Virus record (IMG/VR): IMGVR_UViG_3300050821_004247
Coordinates: 1 to 44,375 of that record
DNA: 44,375 bases
Strand: one strand, 5' to 3'
Source of the DNA: a virus
Position numbers and translations under genes: made by a program. Shown here one piece after another: positions 32,141-39,392 of the stretch (the stretch's first letter is position 1; the number at the start of each line of letters is the position of its first letter). Below the pieces are notes generated by a model, which ran no database searches, was not told the DNA's origin, and saw only the letters and a list, made by a program, of their open reading frames with translations.

Positions 32141-32341
32141 TTACGGGGCGGGCAGACGGAGCGAGTGTGGCGACAGCCCCGCAACGGCAAGCAACCAGAA
32201 CAGCAACCAGAGCACGACCGCGATGATGACGACCGCGTTCACGATCTGCTTCATGCGCGCGTCCATCGGCAAGTACGTATTCACCAGCCAGAGCAGGACC
32301 CCGATGACGATCAGGACGACGACCAACTGGATCAAGTCCAT
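32141..32341 (-). CDS. two-TM small membrane protein (Thivi_2564-like)
   Basis: 66 residues. Two membrane helices (about residues 4-24 and 34-53) with a short central loop YLPMDARMKQIVN. The opening MDLIQLVVVLIVIGVLLWLV closely resembles the small Thivi_2564-type membrane proteins frequent in phages and bacteria. GGGGAGGACTGC is a strong ribosome site. A holin role is possible because two-TM topology suits class II holins, but the family function is unknown. Confidence 0.75.
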   Translation of the reverse strand: MDLIQLVVVLIVIGVLLWLVNTYLPMDARMKQIVNAVVIIAVVLWLLFWLLAVAGLSPHSLRLPAP

Positions 32342-32353
32342 GCAGTCCTCCCC

Positions 32354-33010
32354 TCATGCCGCGAGCTTCTTCATCTCGCGTTGGAGATCGTAGAGTTCGC
32401 GGAGCGCGACGAACGCGCGCCACGCGGGCCGCAGCGCCTCGCTCGGCCACCAGTGGTGCCCGAATCCCCCCGTCGTCTTGTCGAACCGGCAGACGTGGAT
32501 GCCGCCCGTGATCTGCTCGTCGCGGTTCGCGTTCCACAGATGCTCGTAGGCGGCGAGTTGGATCAGGTAGTCGCTGTAGATCGCCTTCGACGTTTTCCAG
32601 TCGAGTAGCGCCAACTGCCCCTTCAACCTGCCGACCGCGTCCGGGGTGCCGCCGAACCGCAGCGTCGGCGACACCAGATGCATCTCGGTTTCGACGAGAT
32701 CGAGGCGTGACCCCTCGAACCATTCCTGGAACGCGGCGAAGGACAGTTCCGCGAGGCGGATACTGTCCGGAGACGCGCCCATCGGGACGGCGACCGCCTC
32801 GCCTTTGATGCGAGCCTCAACCATCGCGTGCGCGAGCGTGCCGGCGTCCGCCGCCGCCTCGCGCGTCTCGCGGTAGTGCCGGCCCGCGCGCCCTTCCTCC
32901 CATGCCCAGTGCATGAGCGCGCCTTTGTTCCACCCGAGGCTCGCGCTGATGATCGTGGTGGTGCCCGGGACGCGCGTGCCATCCGCCAGTCGATAGTCGG
33001 CGGTCGGCAT
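32354..33010 (-). CDS. PD-(D/E)XK exonuclease, RecB/Cas4-like
   Basis: 218 residues. Nuclease core: H61 (TLAHAMVE), D124 (GGTPDAVG), D137-W-K139 (LLDWKTSK) and Q151-x2-Y154 (LIQLAAYE), the RecB-family signature. It would resect DNA ends to give single strands for the annealing protein coded just upstream. GAGGGGGACGCG precedes the ATG. The upstream stop is directly adjacent, so the nuclease, the 50-residue protein and the ERF protein form one recombination operon. Confidence 0.85.
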   Translation of the reverse strand: MPTADYRLADGTRVPGTTTIISASLGWNKGALMHWAWEEGRAGRHYRETREAAADAGTLAHAMVEARIKGEAVAVPMGASPDSIRLAELSFAAFQEWFEGSRLDLVETEMHLVSPTLRFGGTPDAVGRLKGQLALLDWKTSKAIYSDYLIQLAAYEHLWNANRDEQITGGIHVCRFDKTTGGFGHHWWPSEALRPAWRAFVALRELYDLQREMKKLAA

Positions 33011-33163
33011 CTACGCGTCCCCCTCGGGCGGGGACTCGCGGACCTGTTCCAACTGCGCGATCCGCTGCCGCGCCATCTCCAGCTCGACCTCGATCCACAC
33101 GCGGGCGGGGCGCGCGGGTCGCGGGGTGCCGGGCTTCGGCCACTTCTCGACCGGTTCGCGCAT
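33011..33163 (-). CDS. small helical protein in recombination operon
   Basis: 50 residues (MREPVEKWPKPGTPRPARPA..., WIEVELEMARQRIAQLEQVRE). Pro-rich start, coiled-coil-like end. One-base-type overlap (TGATG) with the ERF gene and direct abutment with the nuclease gene suggest that it is part of the same unit. Function unknown. Confidence 0.5.
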   Translation of the reverse strand: MREPVEKWPKPGTPRPARPARVWIEVELEMARQRIAQLEQVRESPPEGDA

Positions 33164-34032
33164 CACGGCGCTCCGAGGGCTTCGACGAAGGCGCAGATGT
33201 CCTCGTAGGCGCGGCCCTTCCACGGGATGTCAGAGAGGTGGTCGAGCTTGTATCGCTCCGCGACGTGACGCTTTACGTACTCGCGCAGCTTCTCGAACTC
33301 CCATTCGTAGTCCCTGGCTTTGCTCTGCATAATCGCGTGCAGCCGTTTGAGCTTGCCCTGACTGATGCAGTCGTCCGGGTCCGGACGGTTTGGATCGCGC
33401 GCGGGGGCCGACGTGCGCGGCGCGCGATCCGGCAGTGGATTGTGGTCCGGCGGACCCGGGCTGGATTCCTCATCGGGCCACGGGGTATCTTCCCAGGGTG
33501 GCGACGAGGGTGACGGCGACTCCCTCTGGGGTGCTGGCGCGGTGCGATGACCGTTCGTGGGTGCAGTCCGGGTGTGCGGATCGTCGTCCGCCTCCGGGTC
33601 GTCGCCGGTTGGCAGACACAGCGACTTCAACGCGGCGTACTTGGTGGCGGCGGTGATCGCCTTGAGGACTCCCTTGTCGCCGCCGTCCTGCCCGCTCCCC
33701 GCCATCTTGAACTTGAGCATCTGCCCCGTCTCGCCGTCGATGAACGCGAACTCCATCGTCACCAGCGTGACGATCTCTTTCTGGTTCTTCCGGGTCAGAA
33801 CTTCGCGCTCGCGCACATCCTCAATCGAGGGAATGAGCAACACGCCCTCGGTGATGAGCGCCTTCCGGACGGCATCGGCGACGTCCGCGTCCGTGGCGTA
33901 GTCGTAGTTGAAGAAGTCGTTTCTACCGCGCTTCGGGATATGGCCGATCGCGGCCATGACCTTGACCAGCTTGCCGGCGAGCTTGCCGAGGCTCGGCGCT
34001 TCGGGGAGCGTGTCGGTTCGGTCGCCGGTCAT
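33163..34032 (-). CDS. ERF-type single-strand annealing protein
   Basis: 289 residues from MTGDRTDTLPEAPS. The N-terminal 130 residues match the ERF family: helix KLAGKLVKVMAAIGHIPKRG, then NDFFNYDYATDADVADAVRK, VLLIPS, and later GGDKGVLKAITAATKYAALKSL. The centre is a Pro/Ser/Asp-rich linker, and the C-terminal part (KLKRLHAIMQSKARDYEWEF, KLREYVKRHV) is a helical domain seen in several phage ERF proteins. It pairs complementary strands after resection by the PD-(D/E)XK exonuclease coded downstream. Confidence 0.88.
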   Translation of the reverse strand: MTGDRTDTLPEAPSLGKLAGKLVKVMAAIGHIPKRGRNDFFNYDYATDADVADAVRKALITEGVLLIPSIEDVREREVLTRKNQKEIVTLVTMEFAFIDGETGQMLKFKMAGSGQDGGDKGVLKAITAATKYAALKSLCLPTGDDPEADDDPHTRTAPTNGHRTAPAPQRESPSPSSPPWEDTPWPDEESSPGPPDHNPLPDRAPRTSAPARDPNRPDPDDCISQGKLKRLHAIMQSKARDYEWEFEKLREYVKRHVAERYKLDHLSDIPWKGRAYEDICAFVEALGAP

Positions 34033-34316
34033 CGCCCGAGACTTTCGATGTACGCATCCAGTCCGGCGCGCTCGTAGACGATCTTCCGCCCGAGACGCTT
34101 CGCGAAGGGCAGCGCGCCCCGTCTGGCCCGTCGCGCGACCCACGATTCCGGCACGCACAGTCGCCGTGCCACGTCCGCCCGAGAGATCAGGACGTGTGCG
34201 CTCGGCAGATCATCCCGGGCGCGGACCGCCAGTGAGAGTTGTTCCACCCCGCGTCGGATCGTGGCGAGCGCATCGTCGATCCGCGCGTCCCCGTTGCCAT
34301 CCGTGTGCCCACGCAT
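34029..34316 (-). CDS. excisionase-like MerR/HTH_17 DNA-binding protein
   Basis: 95 residues. The C-terminal half reads LISRADVARRLCVPESWVAR then RARRGALPFAKRLGRKIVYE, the winged helix of small excisionase/MerR-type proteins. The stop overlaps the ERF start (ATGA), so it is the first gene of the recombination operon, next to the int control region. It could be Xis, an operon regulator, or both. The palindrome GGGACTAGTCCC lies seven bases before its ATG. Confidence 0.7.
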   Translation of the reverse strand: MRGHTDGNGDARIDDALATIRRGVEQLSLAVRARDDLPSAHVLISRADVARRLCVPESWVARRARRGALPFAKRLGRKIVYERAGLDAYIESLGR

Positions 34317-34482
34317 GCACCGGGGACTAGTCCCGTGGGGTGGTAGCGGTCAACCCCAGGTGTCAGGGAGGGTGTTGCTACCCCCGTGCTACCCGGGATA
34401 GGGTTGACAAGGTTTGACACAGGGGCGTAGACGTCAATCCATGACGGCGACGCCACAAGATCAGCAGATGGAGAGTGCCACG
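34317..34482. promoter_or_regulatory. divergent control region, operators and promoter candidates
   Basis: Features seen: GGGACTAGTCCC palindrome (34323..34334); GGTAGCGGTCAACC (34342..34355), whose parts recur inverted as two TGCTACCC words (near 34376 and 34387) and GGGTTGACAAGG (34401..34412); and a second TTGACA at 34414 (GGTTTGACAC). TTGACA at 34404 with a 17-18 base spacer and GTAGAC makes a plus-strand promoter. The mix of repeats on both strands fits binding of a regulator such as the HTH protein on the left or the ribbon-helix-helix protein on the right. Confidence 0.5.
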
Positions 34483-34662
34483 ATGCCGAAGAAGGCGAAG
34501 CGGTCAGGAGCATCGCGCAAGCCGCCCGAGTTCACCGTGCCGATCAAGCTATGGGTGACTCCGGAGATGTACGCGGTCTTGCAGAAGCTCGCGGCAGAGG
34601 ACGAACGGACCATTCCCCAGGTGATCCGTCGTGCGGTGCGGACCGCGTTGAAGCTGGGCTAG
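34483..34662 (+). CDS. ribbon-helix-helix (CopG/Arc-like) regulator
   Basis: 59 residues from MPKKAKRSG, the start with GGAGAG seven bases upstream; in-frame ATGs at 34441 and 34468 lack a site. After a basic arm the chain reads EFTVPIKLWVTPEMYAVLQK then LAAEDERTIPQVIRRAVRTA, the strand-helix-helix of the fold. It probably binds the operators in the adjoining control region and is the best-placed regulator near integrase. Confidence 0.7.
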   Translation: MPKKAKRSGASRKPPEFTVPIKLWVTPEMYAVLQKLAAEDERTIPQVIRRAVRTALKLG

Positions 34663-34745
34663 GATAGGCGGGGGCACGCAACCTTAGGCTGACGGTTTCG
34701 TGGAGGGGACGGTCAGCCGCTACACGTTCGGGGGAGGAACGCACG

Positions 34746-34997
34746 ATGCATGAGGACGAGCGGAGTGGTGCTGCTGTGAGTCGGCGCGCGGTGCAGGCTG
34801 ACTTCTCGCCGGCCCTCGTCAGGCAAGTCGCGGGGATGGCCCGGAAGATTCTCCGGGAGCACCCGCCTGGGAAGGACGGCCCGCCATTCTCCCCGGCGCT
34901 CACGCGTCACGTCGTCAAGACGTTCGCGGCGATCGTCATCCATTCTGTCACCGTGGGCCTCGCCCACTCAGCCTCGCGTCGGCGACGCGAGCCGTAA
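34746..34997 (+). CDS. small hypothetical protein before integrase
   Basis: 83 residues (MHEDERSGAAVSRRAVQADFSP...). A strong GGGGGAGGAAC site lies before the ATG. Helical with SPALVRQVAGMARKILREHP repeated in style by FSPALTRHVVKTFAAIVIHS, suggesting an internal duplication of SPALxRxV. A hairpin GGCTGAC/GTCAGCC lies in the 83-base gap upstream. No family recognised. Confidence 0.55.
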   Translation: MHEDERSGAAVSRRAVQADFSPALVRQVAGMARKILREHPPGKDGPPFSPALTRHVVKTFAAIVIHSVTVGLAHSASRRRREP

Positions 34998-35016
34998 CGA
35001 AGGGATCGAACCGACA

Positions 35017-36042
35017 ATGGCATACGGCACGGGCCGCGTGTTTCTGCGCGGCACAACCTACTGGATTCAGTTCTCCGTGGGCGGGCGGACCGTCCGCGAA
35101 TCCGCCGACACCCCGGACCGGAAGGCGGCGCTGCAAGTCCTCGCCCGTCGCCGCATCGAGGAAGGCGATCACCCCGAGGCGCGAGCGGTGCAGGCGCAGA
35201 CCGTCACCGAACTCGTCGCGCTGGTGCTCTGCCGCTACAGCCGGAAGAAGCAGGCGAGCCTGCCGACCGCCGAGGGGCATGGCAAGGCGTGGCTCGCGGT
35301 GCTCGGCGGCGAGACGAAGCTCGGCACCCTCACCATGGCGACGCTGTCCGACGTCCGGGACGGCTGGGAGGACGACGAGTACGCCCCGGCGACGATCAAC
35401 CGCCGCCTCGCGTTCTTGAAGGTCGGGCTACGGCTCGCGGGCTTGAAGACGCTGATCGACTTCGCGGAACTCCGACTCCCGGAGGACAACGTGCGCGACG
35501 CGTACCTGTCACCCGGGGACTTCGCCCGTCTGTACGCTGTGATCCAGGCGTACGACGCCGATCTGGCGGACTACGTTGCATGGCTCTACGTGACGGGGAT
35601 GCGCCGGGGCGAAGCGGCGCACCTCGACTTCTCGATGCTCGACCGGCAGCGGTGGGTACTGCTCATCCCGGGCCGCATCCAGAAGCACCGCAAGCACCGG
35701 GGCATCGTGCTGGACGGGGTGATGCGCGACATCCTCGTCCGTCGCGTCGATGCCCGGGTGCGGGGGTGTGAGTACCTGTTTCATCGCGCGGGCGAGCGCA
35801 TCGGGGACTTCGCGAAGTCGTGGAAAACTTTGTGCTCGCGCGCCGGGCTGACGGCGATCCGCCCGCATGATCTGCGCCGGTCTGCCGTGACGAACTTCCT
35901 GGAGATGGGCTTCACGCCCAAGGAAGCGATGGAGATCACGGGGCACCGCACCTTGAGCGTGTTCACCCGCTATCAGCAAGTCATCGAGGAGTCGTTCCGG
36001 AAGAAGCTAGCGGCGATGGCGTTGCCGACGCTTGCCGCGTAG
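35017..36042 (+). CDS. int: tyrosine-type site-specific integrase
   Basis: 341 residues. It recombines attP with a host attB. Catalytic residues are visible: R196 (TGMRRGE), H284 and R287 (HDLRRSA), H310 (GHRTLSV) and Y319 (TRYQQ), in a C-terminal catalytic domain of about 180 residues, with an N-terminal arm-binding part (GTTYWIQFSVGGRTVRESAD) and an SAM-like core. The order and length are normal for phage integrases. The attP site with tRNA identity lies 1.35 kb downstream, and the 3' end overlaps the convergent gene at 36007. Confidence 0.93.
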   Translation: MAYGTGRVFLRGTTYWIQFSVGGRTVRESADTPDRKAALQVLARRRIEEGDHPEARAVQAQTVTELVALVLCRYSRKKQASLPTAEGHGKAWLAVLGGETKLGTLTMATLSDVRDGWEDDEYAPATINRRLAFLKVGLRLAGLKTLIDFAELRLPEDNVRDAYLSPGDFARLYAVIQAYDADLADYVAWLYVTGMRRGEAAHLDFSMLDRQRWVLLIPGRIQKHRKHRGIVLDGVMRDILVRRVDARVRGCEYLFHRAGERIGDFAKSWKTLCSRAGLTAIRPHDLRRSAVTNFLEMGFTPKEAMEITGHRTLSVFTRYQQVIEESFRKKLAAMALPTLAA

Positions 36043-36582
36043 CCGCCGGGCCGCACGCTTCTCTGCTGGGGCACTCGTCGCTGCGGCGGCGGGTGCCTTT
36101 TCTTTTGAGCGTCGTGCTCCTAGCGACCGCTTGCCGTTCGTCGTGATCGTGTAGCGCGCCGCGCTTTTCGTGCCCGTCATTAAGACGAGTCCCTGCTCCC
36201 GCAGCGCATGCATCGCGAGCTTGTTTTGCCGCTCGCCCGCGTTCATCACGGCGTAGATGCCCGGTCCCTTCATCGGCTTGGTCGCCTCGGCGAGCAGCTT
36301 CAAGGCGCGGAGCTTGACGTCCTCGCGGGCCTCGTCGGAGATGCGGGCACGTTTCGCATGGAGTGTGGTGCCGGCCTTCACGCCCGGCTGCTTCGGCGTC
36401 TTGCCGTTGACGCGCGTGCCGACGAGGAGCGCCCGGTAGAAGCGGCGCGCGTGCTTGTCGCAGGCGTCGAGCGCGGCAGTCTTAACCTTTGCTCCGCGCA
36501 GCGTGATCTCTGCGTGGGTGCTGGCGAACTCGGCCTTTCCTTTTGCCCGGCACCAGTTGCAGAGCAGTACGGTTGCTTCCAT
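36007..36582 (-). CDS. putative DNA-binding protein, zinc knuckle plus basic tail
   Basis: 191 residues from ATG 36582 after AGAAGGGAGC. N-terminal CNWC and CDKH (about residues 8-11 and 41-44) could form a zinc site. The middle resembles a winged helix (ALKLLAEATKPMKGPGIYAV...ALREQGLVLMTGTKSAARYT). The tail is highly basic (RRSKEKAPAAAATS, RRLRGKRRQRHRR). It overlaps the integrase 3' end by 36 bases. It may be a nucleoid-type or regulatory protein. Confidence 0.55.
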   Translation of the reverse strand: MEATVLLCNWCRAKGKAEFASTHAEITLRGAKVKTAALDACDKHARRFYRALLVGTRVNGKTPKQPGVKAGTTLHAKRARISDEAREDVKLRALKLLAEATKPMKGPGIYAVMNAGERQNKLAMHALREQGLVLMTGTKSAARYTITTNGKRSLGARRSKEKAPAAAATSAPAEKRAARRLRGKRRQRHRR

Positions 36583-36934
36583 CTGATGCTCCCTTCTGCA
36601 CGTCGGCAGAGATCGGTCGCGGTTTGCCCTTCGCGATCAAGGCGACGCGCACGTCGGCCCGCGTCTCGGTCAGCAGTTCTTGATACGTCGTGCTCGGATC
36701 GTAACTGCGTCCGTCGATCGCGCCGGTTTTTGGATGCCAGCGGTCGTGACGGGATGAGCCGCAGCGATCACAGAGTAGGCGGACGCGAATGCTCCCGCCT
36801 TTGACGATCACCATCGGGGGCACGATCCTCCATGCGTGCGTCCCGAGTCCTCGGCACCAACTCGGTGGCATGCCGGGGATGGTAGGGGGGATGGGGTCGG
36901 CTGGCGCGGGTTTGACGCGCGGTTCGGTTCCCAT
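36482..36934 (-). CDS. small zinc-type phage protein, LLCDRCGSSRHDRWHP
   Basis: 150 residues from MGTEPRVKPAP. GLGTHAWR, then RVRLLCDRCGSSRHDRWHPK, TGAIDGRSYDPSTTYQ form a block that I know from uncharacterised phage proteins; CDRCGS...H could bind zinc. The last 33 codons lie out of frame over the start of the 36007 gene (101-base overlap). The function is unknown. Its leader region is shared with the plus-strand promoter at 37005. Confidence 0.6.
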   Translation of the reverse strand: MGTEPRVKPAPADPIPPTIPGMPPSWCRGLGTHAWRIVPPMVIVKGGSIRVRLLCDRCGSSRHDRWHPKTGAIDGRSYDPSTTYQELLTETRADVRVALIAKGKPRPISADVQKGASDGSNRTALQLVPGKRKGRVRQHPRRDHAARSKG

Positions 36935-37004
36935 GTCGCCGCTTGTAGTGCATCGACGGGGACATCCGCAAGGCGGGTCCGCGCCAGCACCCGCCAGGGC
37001 AGGG

Positions 37005-37033
37005 TTGACATCCCGCAAGGACGCGTCTACCCT
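37005..37033 (+). promoter_or_regulatory. consensus-like promoter upstream of attP
   Basis: TTGACA (37005..37010), 17-base spacer, TACCCT (37028..37033). It reads rightward toward attP and the replication operon. GGAGG at about 37053 and an ATG at 37069 follow. Confidence 0.55.
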
Positions 37034-37068
37034 CCCCGGGTCGCGTGGTGGTACGGAGGAACCTTCGA

Positions 37069-37674
37069 ATGATGTGTGGGGGAGGCACGGCGCATCGGAC
37101 CCTCCGAGGCCACTGTGCCTGTTCGGTGTGCCTGTCTGCGGACTCCAGCCTGCGGACCTTCCCCCCCACCCCCCACCCCCCGTCCGGGCCGGTCTGGCAT
37201 GACGTCGGTCCGGACGGGGGACCGTCTGAATTGCGGTCAGACCGTCGTGCAGTGCGTGACCGGAGGGCAGTGGGTGGTCACGTCCTGAGTGGGGGTGTCG
37301 GCTCCCTCGCCGCGCCCCTGTTCGGGACAACTGGCACAAACCAGCACAGCCCCCATGCCGCCACCCCACCTAAGTCCCTGATTTTCCATGCGCCCAGGGT
37401 GATTCGAACACCCGACCTTCTGATTCGTAGTCGCCCGGTCGGAGAGGACGTTCGAGACTTCTCGCGCACTTACGCGCCGCGATGCTCAGGCAGAGCGCAC
37501 GAAAAGTCCCGAATTTCCCCCCCAAAAGACACAGAAAAGACACAGCCAGACTTCCCTAGAAAGTTTTGCCTCGCGCGCACCGTCTCCTGCGCGTGGGATG
37601 GCGCGTCTGGCGACGCGTCCCGGCCCGGTCCGTCCCCACCTCCCCGGATGGGGACGGACCTCCGGGTGGAGTGA
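37069..37674 (+). CDS. doubtful 201-codon frame crossing attP
   Basis: The frame starts MMCGGGTAHRT after a CGGAGGAACC site and a good promoter, and stops three bases before the next start. It contains CACSVC near the start and then the peptide APRVIRTPDLLIRS, which is the classical artefact of translating a tRNA on its opposite strand. It may be only the leader of the replication operon, with at most a short N-terminal peptide expressed. If real, integration would replace its C-terminal half. Confidence 0.2.
   Translation: MMCGGGTAHRTLRGHCACSVCLSADSSLRTFPPTPHPPSGPVWHDVGPDGGPSELRSDRRAVRDRRAVGGHVLSGGVGSLAAPLFGTTGTNQHSPHAATPPKSLIFHAPRVIRTPDLLIRSRPVGEDVRDFSRTYAPRCSGRAHEKSRISPPKDTEKTQPDFPRKFCLARTVSCAWDGASGDASRPGPSPPPRMGTDLRVE
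37389..37431 (-). other. attP: attP core: 3' half of tRNA-Arg(ACG)
   Basis: Read on the minus strand: anticodon loop CTACGAA (anticodon ACG), 3' anticodon stem TCAGA, variable AGGTC, T-arm GGGTG-TTCGAAT-CACCC with perfect pairing, acceptor TGGGCGC and discriminator A. The 5' half is absent: upstream bases do not pair with the anticodon stem and there is no D-arm or acceptor partner. A 3' tRNA half near a tyrosine integrase is the standard core for integration into a tRNA gene, which it restores. The host target would carry an acceptor 5' end GCGCCCA. Confidence 0.85.
37524..37545 (+). repeat. tandem 11-bp repeat, possible integrase arm sites
   Basis: AAAAGACACAG occurs twice head to tail, about 95 bases right of the attP core in an AT-rich patch. 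Short direct repeats at such a distance are usual for integrase arm-type or excisionase sites. Related words (GGCACAAACC, AGCACAGCC) lie left of the core at about 37330..37352. Confidence 0.5.
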
Positions 37675-37677
37675 ACG

Positions 37678-38121
37678 ATGCCGAAACTTGCCCCTCGGGG
37701 ACGACGGAAGTCATCCCCTGTCGTGAATGGAGTCAGACCGTCCCCGGCGATTGCGACCGCGCCCGTGCATCTCCAGTCGTTCGCCGAGTCCGTCTCGGAC
37801 GAGATCGCGCGGCTGCGCGGGCAGATCGACACGTACAAGGCACTGATCGGGGAACTCGAATCGGTGCAACGCTCGATCGAGCGGGCGCATCTGACGGCGG
37901 TGCCTCGGACGCAGGCAGCGACCGCCGCCGCCGTGCTGGGGGCCTACGGGCGACCGATGCGGCTGCGGGACCTGATCCAGGCGATCGAGGCGCGGGGCGT
38001 GCGCCTCACCGGGACGACGCCGCGCAACCGGCGCTCGAACCTGCTGATCGCCATGAAGCGGTCGGGGCAGTTCAAGCGACTCGGCGAAGGCGTCTACACG
38101 CTGGCACCTCGGGCGGCGTGA
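37678..38121 (+). CDS. winged-helix protein, first gene of replication operon
   Basis: 147 residues; GGTGGAGTG precedes the ATG. A central coiled coil (SVSDEIARLRGQIDTYKALI) is followed by a winged-helix C-terminus (TAAAVLGAYGRPMRLRDLIQ, ARGVRLTGTTPRNRRSNLLI, GQFKRLGEGVYTL). The plan fits a DNA-binding regulator or a replication accessory protein. It begins 13 bases before the initiator-like gene in the operon that starts right of attP. Confidence 0.65.
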   Translation: MPKLAPRGRRKSSPVVNGVRPSPAIATAPVHLQSFAESVSDEIARLRGQIDTYKALIGELESVQRSIERAHLTAVPRTQAATAAAVLGAYGRPMRLRDLIQAIEARGVRLTGTTPRNRRSNLLIAMKRSGQFKRLGEGVYTLAPRAA

Positions 38122-38134
38122 TGGGGAGGTGGGG

Positions 38135-38779
38135 ATGTTCGGGGTCTACGACACGGTCCGCTTGCTCGACTATGCGGCATCGAGCGCCCGGGTGGTGTGG
38201 CTTGTCCTCGCGACCATCCGGGACGAGACGAACACGGCGCACGCGTCGGTCGCGAGCCTCCAGGAACTGACCGGCTTGTCACCGGGCCGCGTGCAGTCCG
38301 CGCTCCAGGGGCTTGCCCGCCTCGGGCTGATCGAGGGGGCGGTCCCGGAGTTCCGCCTGCTGACGGTGTTCACCGTCGCGCCGGGCGAGCCTGATGCGGG
38401 GTCGCTGTTCGCGGTCCCCCCGCTGCCGCGCGCAGAGCCGTGTCCCACCCCGCAGGCACTGATGAACGCGTGGAACCTGGGTGCGCCGCATCTGCTCCCG
38501 TGCCAGAAGCTGACGCCGCTGCGGAAAGAGAAAGCGTGGGCGCGGCTGCGCCAGTACCCGGACGCGAACTGGCCCTTCATCATCGGCCGGCTGGACGCGT
38601 CGAGCTTCTGTCGGGGCGAGAACACGAACGGCTGGAAAGCCAGCTTCGACTTCCTACTCCGGGACTCGACCGTCACGAAAACCATGGAAGGCGTCTACGA
38701 CGACCGCGCGCCGTCCCCGGTGAGCGAAGGGAACGCGCGGGCGGCAGCGTCGTGGCTGACGCATCGGAGGAAGGCATGA
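38135..38779 (+). CDS. replication initiation (replisome organiser) protein
   Basis: 214 residues from ATG 38135 with GGGAGG upstream. The N-terminus is a winged HTH (SVASLQELTGLSPGRVQSAL, QGLARLGLIEG). The C-terminus WKASFDFLLRDSTVTKTMEG with VYDD is the conserved ending of phage O/DnaD-type initiators that recruit the helicase loader. Such proteins bind the phage origin, often inside their own gene; no iterons were noticed in it. The next gene overlaps by ATGA. Confidence 0.75.
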   Translation: MFGVYDTVRLLDYAASSARVVWLVLATIRDETNTAHASVASLQELTGLSPGRVQSALQGLARLGLIEGAVPEFRLLTVFTVAPGEPDAGSLFAVPPLPRAEPCPTPQALMNAWNLGAPHLLPCQKLTPLRKEKAWARLRQYPDANWPFIIGRLDASSFCRGENTNGWKASFDFLLRDSTVTKTMEGVYDDRAPSPVSEGNARAAASWLTHRRKA

Positions 38780-38928
38780 CGAACGACGAGTTCGAGAACG
38801 AGATGGATGCGCTCGACGTGCGCGCCGCGAACGCCGGCAAGGACACGGAGGTGATCGTGCGGGCGGTGCTGTTGCTGGCGCGAGTGCTCCACGACTTCCA
38901 CGGCGACTACGTCAGGCTGATGCCATGA
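38776..38928 (+). CDS. small helical protein in replication operon
   Basis: 50 residues (MTNDEFENEMDALDVRAANA..., VLLLARVLHDFHGDYVRLMP). ATGA overlaps on both sides with the initiator and loader-like genes support translation. Function unknown. Confidence 0.6.
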   Translation: MTNDEFENEMDALDVRAANAGKDTEVIVRAVLLLARVLHDFHGDYVRLMP

Positions 38929-39392
38929 CGCCCGCCGACGACGAATCGTTCGCCGCTCTGCTCGCGACCCTGTTCGACCTGTTCGACAAGCCGCTCCGTC
39001 CCGCCGTGCTCGCGATGTACTACGACGCGCTCGCCGAGTATCCGCTCGACGTCGTGGCGGACGCCGTGCGCGGGGTCTGCCGGGACGCACAGTTCTTCCA
39101 CACCGTCCCCCGGCCCGGCGATCTCCGTATCCGCTGCGGTGCGCCGACCGTCGAGACGCTGTGGGAACAGCTCGACCGCGCGCTCGCAGACGGCTACTTC
39201 GCGCCGCCCGATGCAACCGCGCCGATCATCCGCGCGCTCATCCGCCGCCTCGGAGGGTGGAAGCACATCACGGAACACATGGATTCCGAGACGCTGCGCC
39301 GCCGCGTGCAGCAGATCGGTCCCTCGCTGCTCGCCTCGATGGGGACCCCGGCGCGTCCGATCCCGCTCCCGACGTTGAAGGCGATCGCATGA
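38925..39392 (+). CDS. helicase-loader-like protein (G39P type)
   Basis: 155 residues. The N-terminal domain (FAALLATLFDLFDKPLRPAV, MYYDALAEYPLDVVADAVRG, CRDAQFFHTVPRPGDLR) has the helical pattern of G39P-like helicase loaders or inhibitors: 'x-Y-x-x-L-x-x-Y-P-x-D-x-V-x-x-A-V' and the PxPGDLR turn. The C-terminal half is a helical region. It would bring the host DnaB helicase to the initiator, as no phage helicase is seen. Confidence 0.65.
   Translation: MTPADDESFAALLATLFDLFDKPLRPAVLAMYYDALAEYPLDVVADAVRGVCRDAQFFHTVPRPGDLRIRCGAPTVETLWEQLDRALADGYFAPPDATAPIIRALIRRLGGWKHITEHMDSETLRRRVQQIGPSLLASMGTPARPIPLPTLKAIA

Noticed and set aside
37389-37460. A complete tRNA-Arg gene
   Set aside because: The 5' side of the anticodon stem, the D-arm and the 5' acceptor strand are missing, so it is an attachment core, not a functional tRNA.
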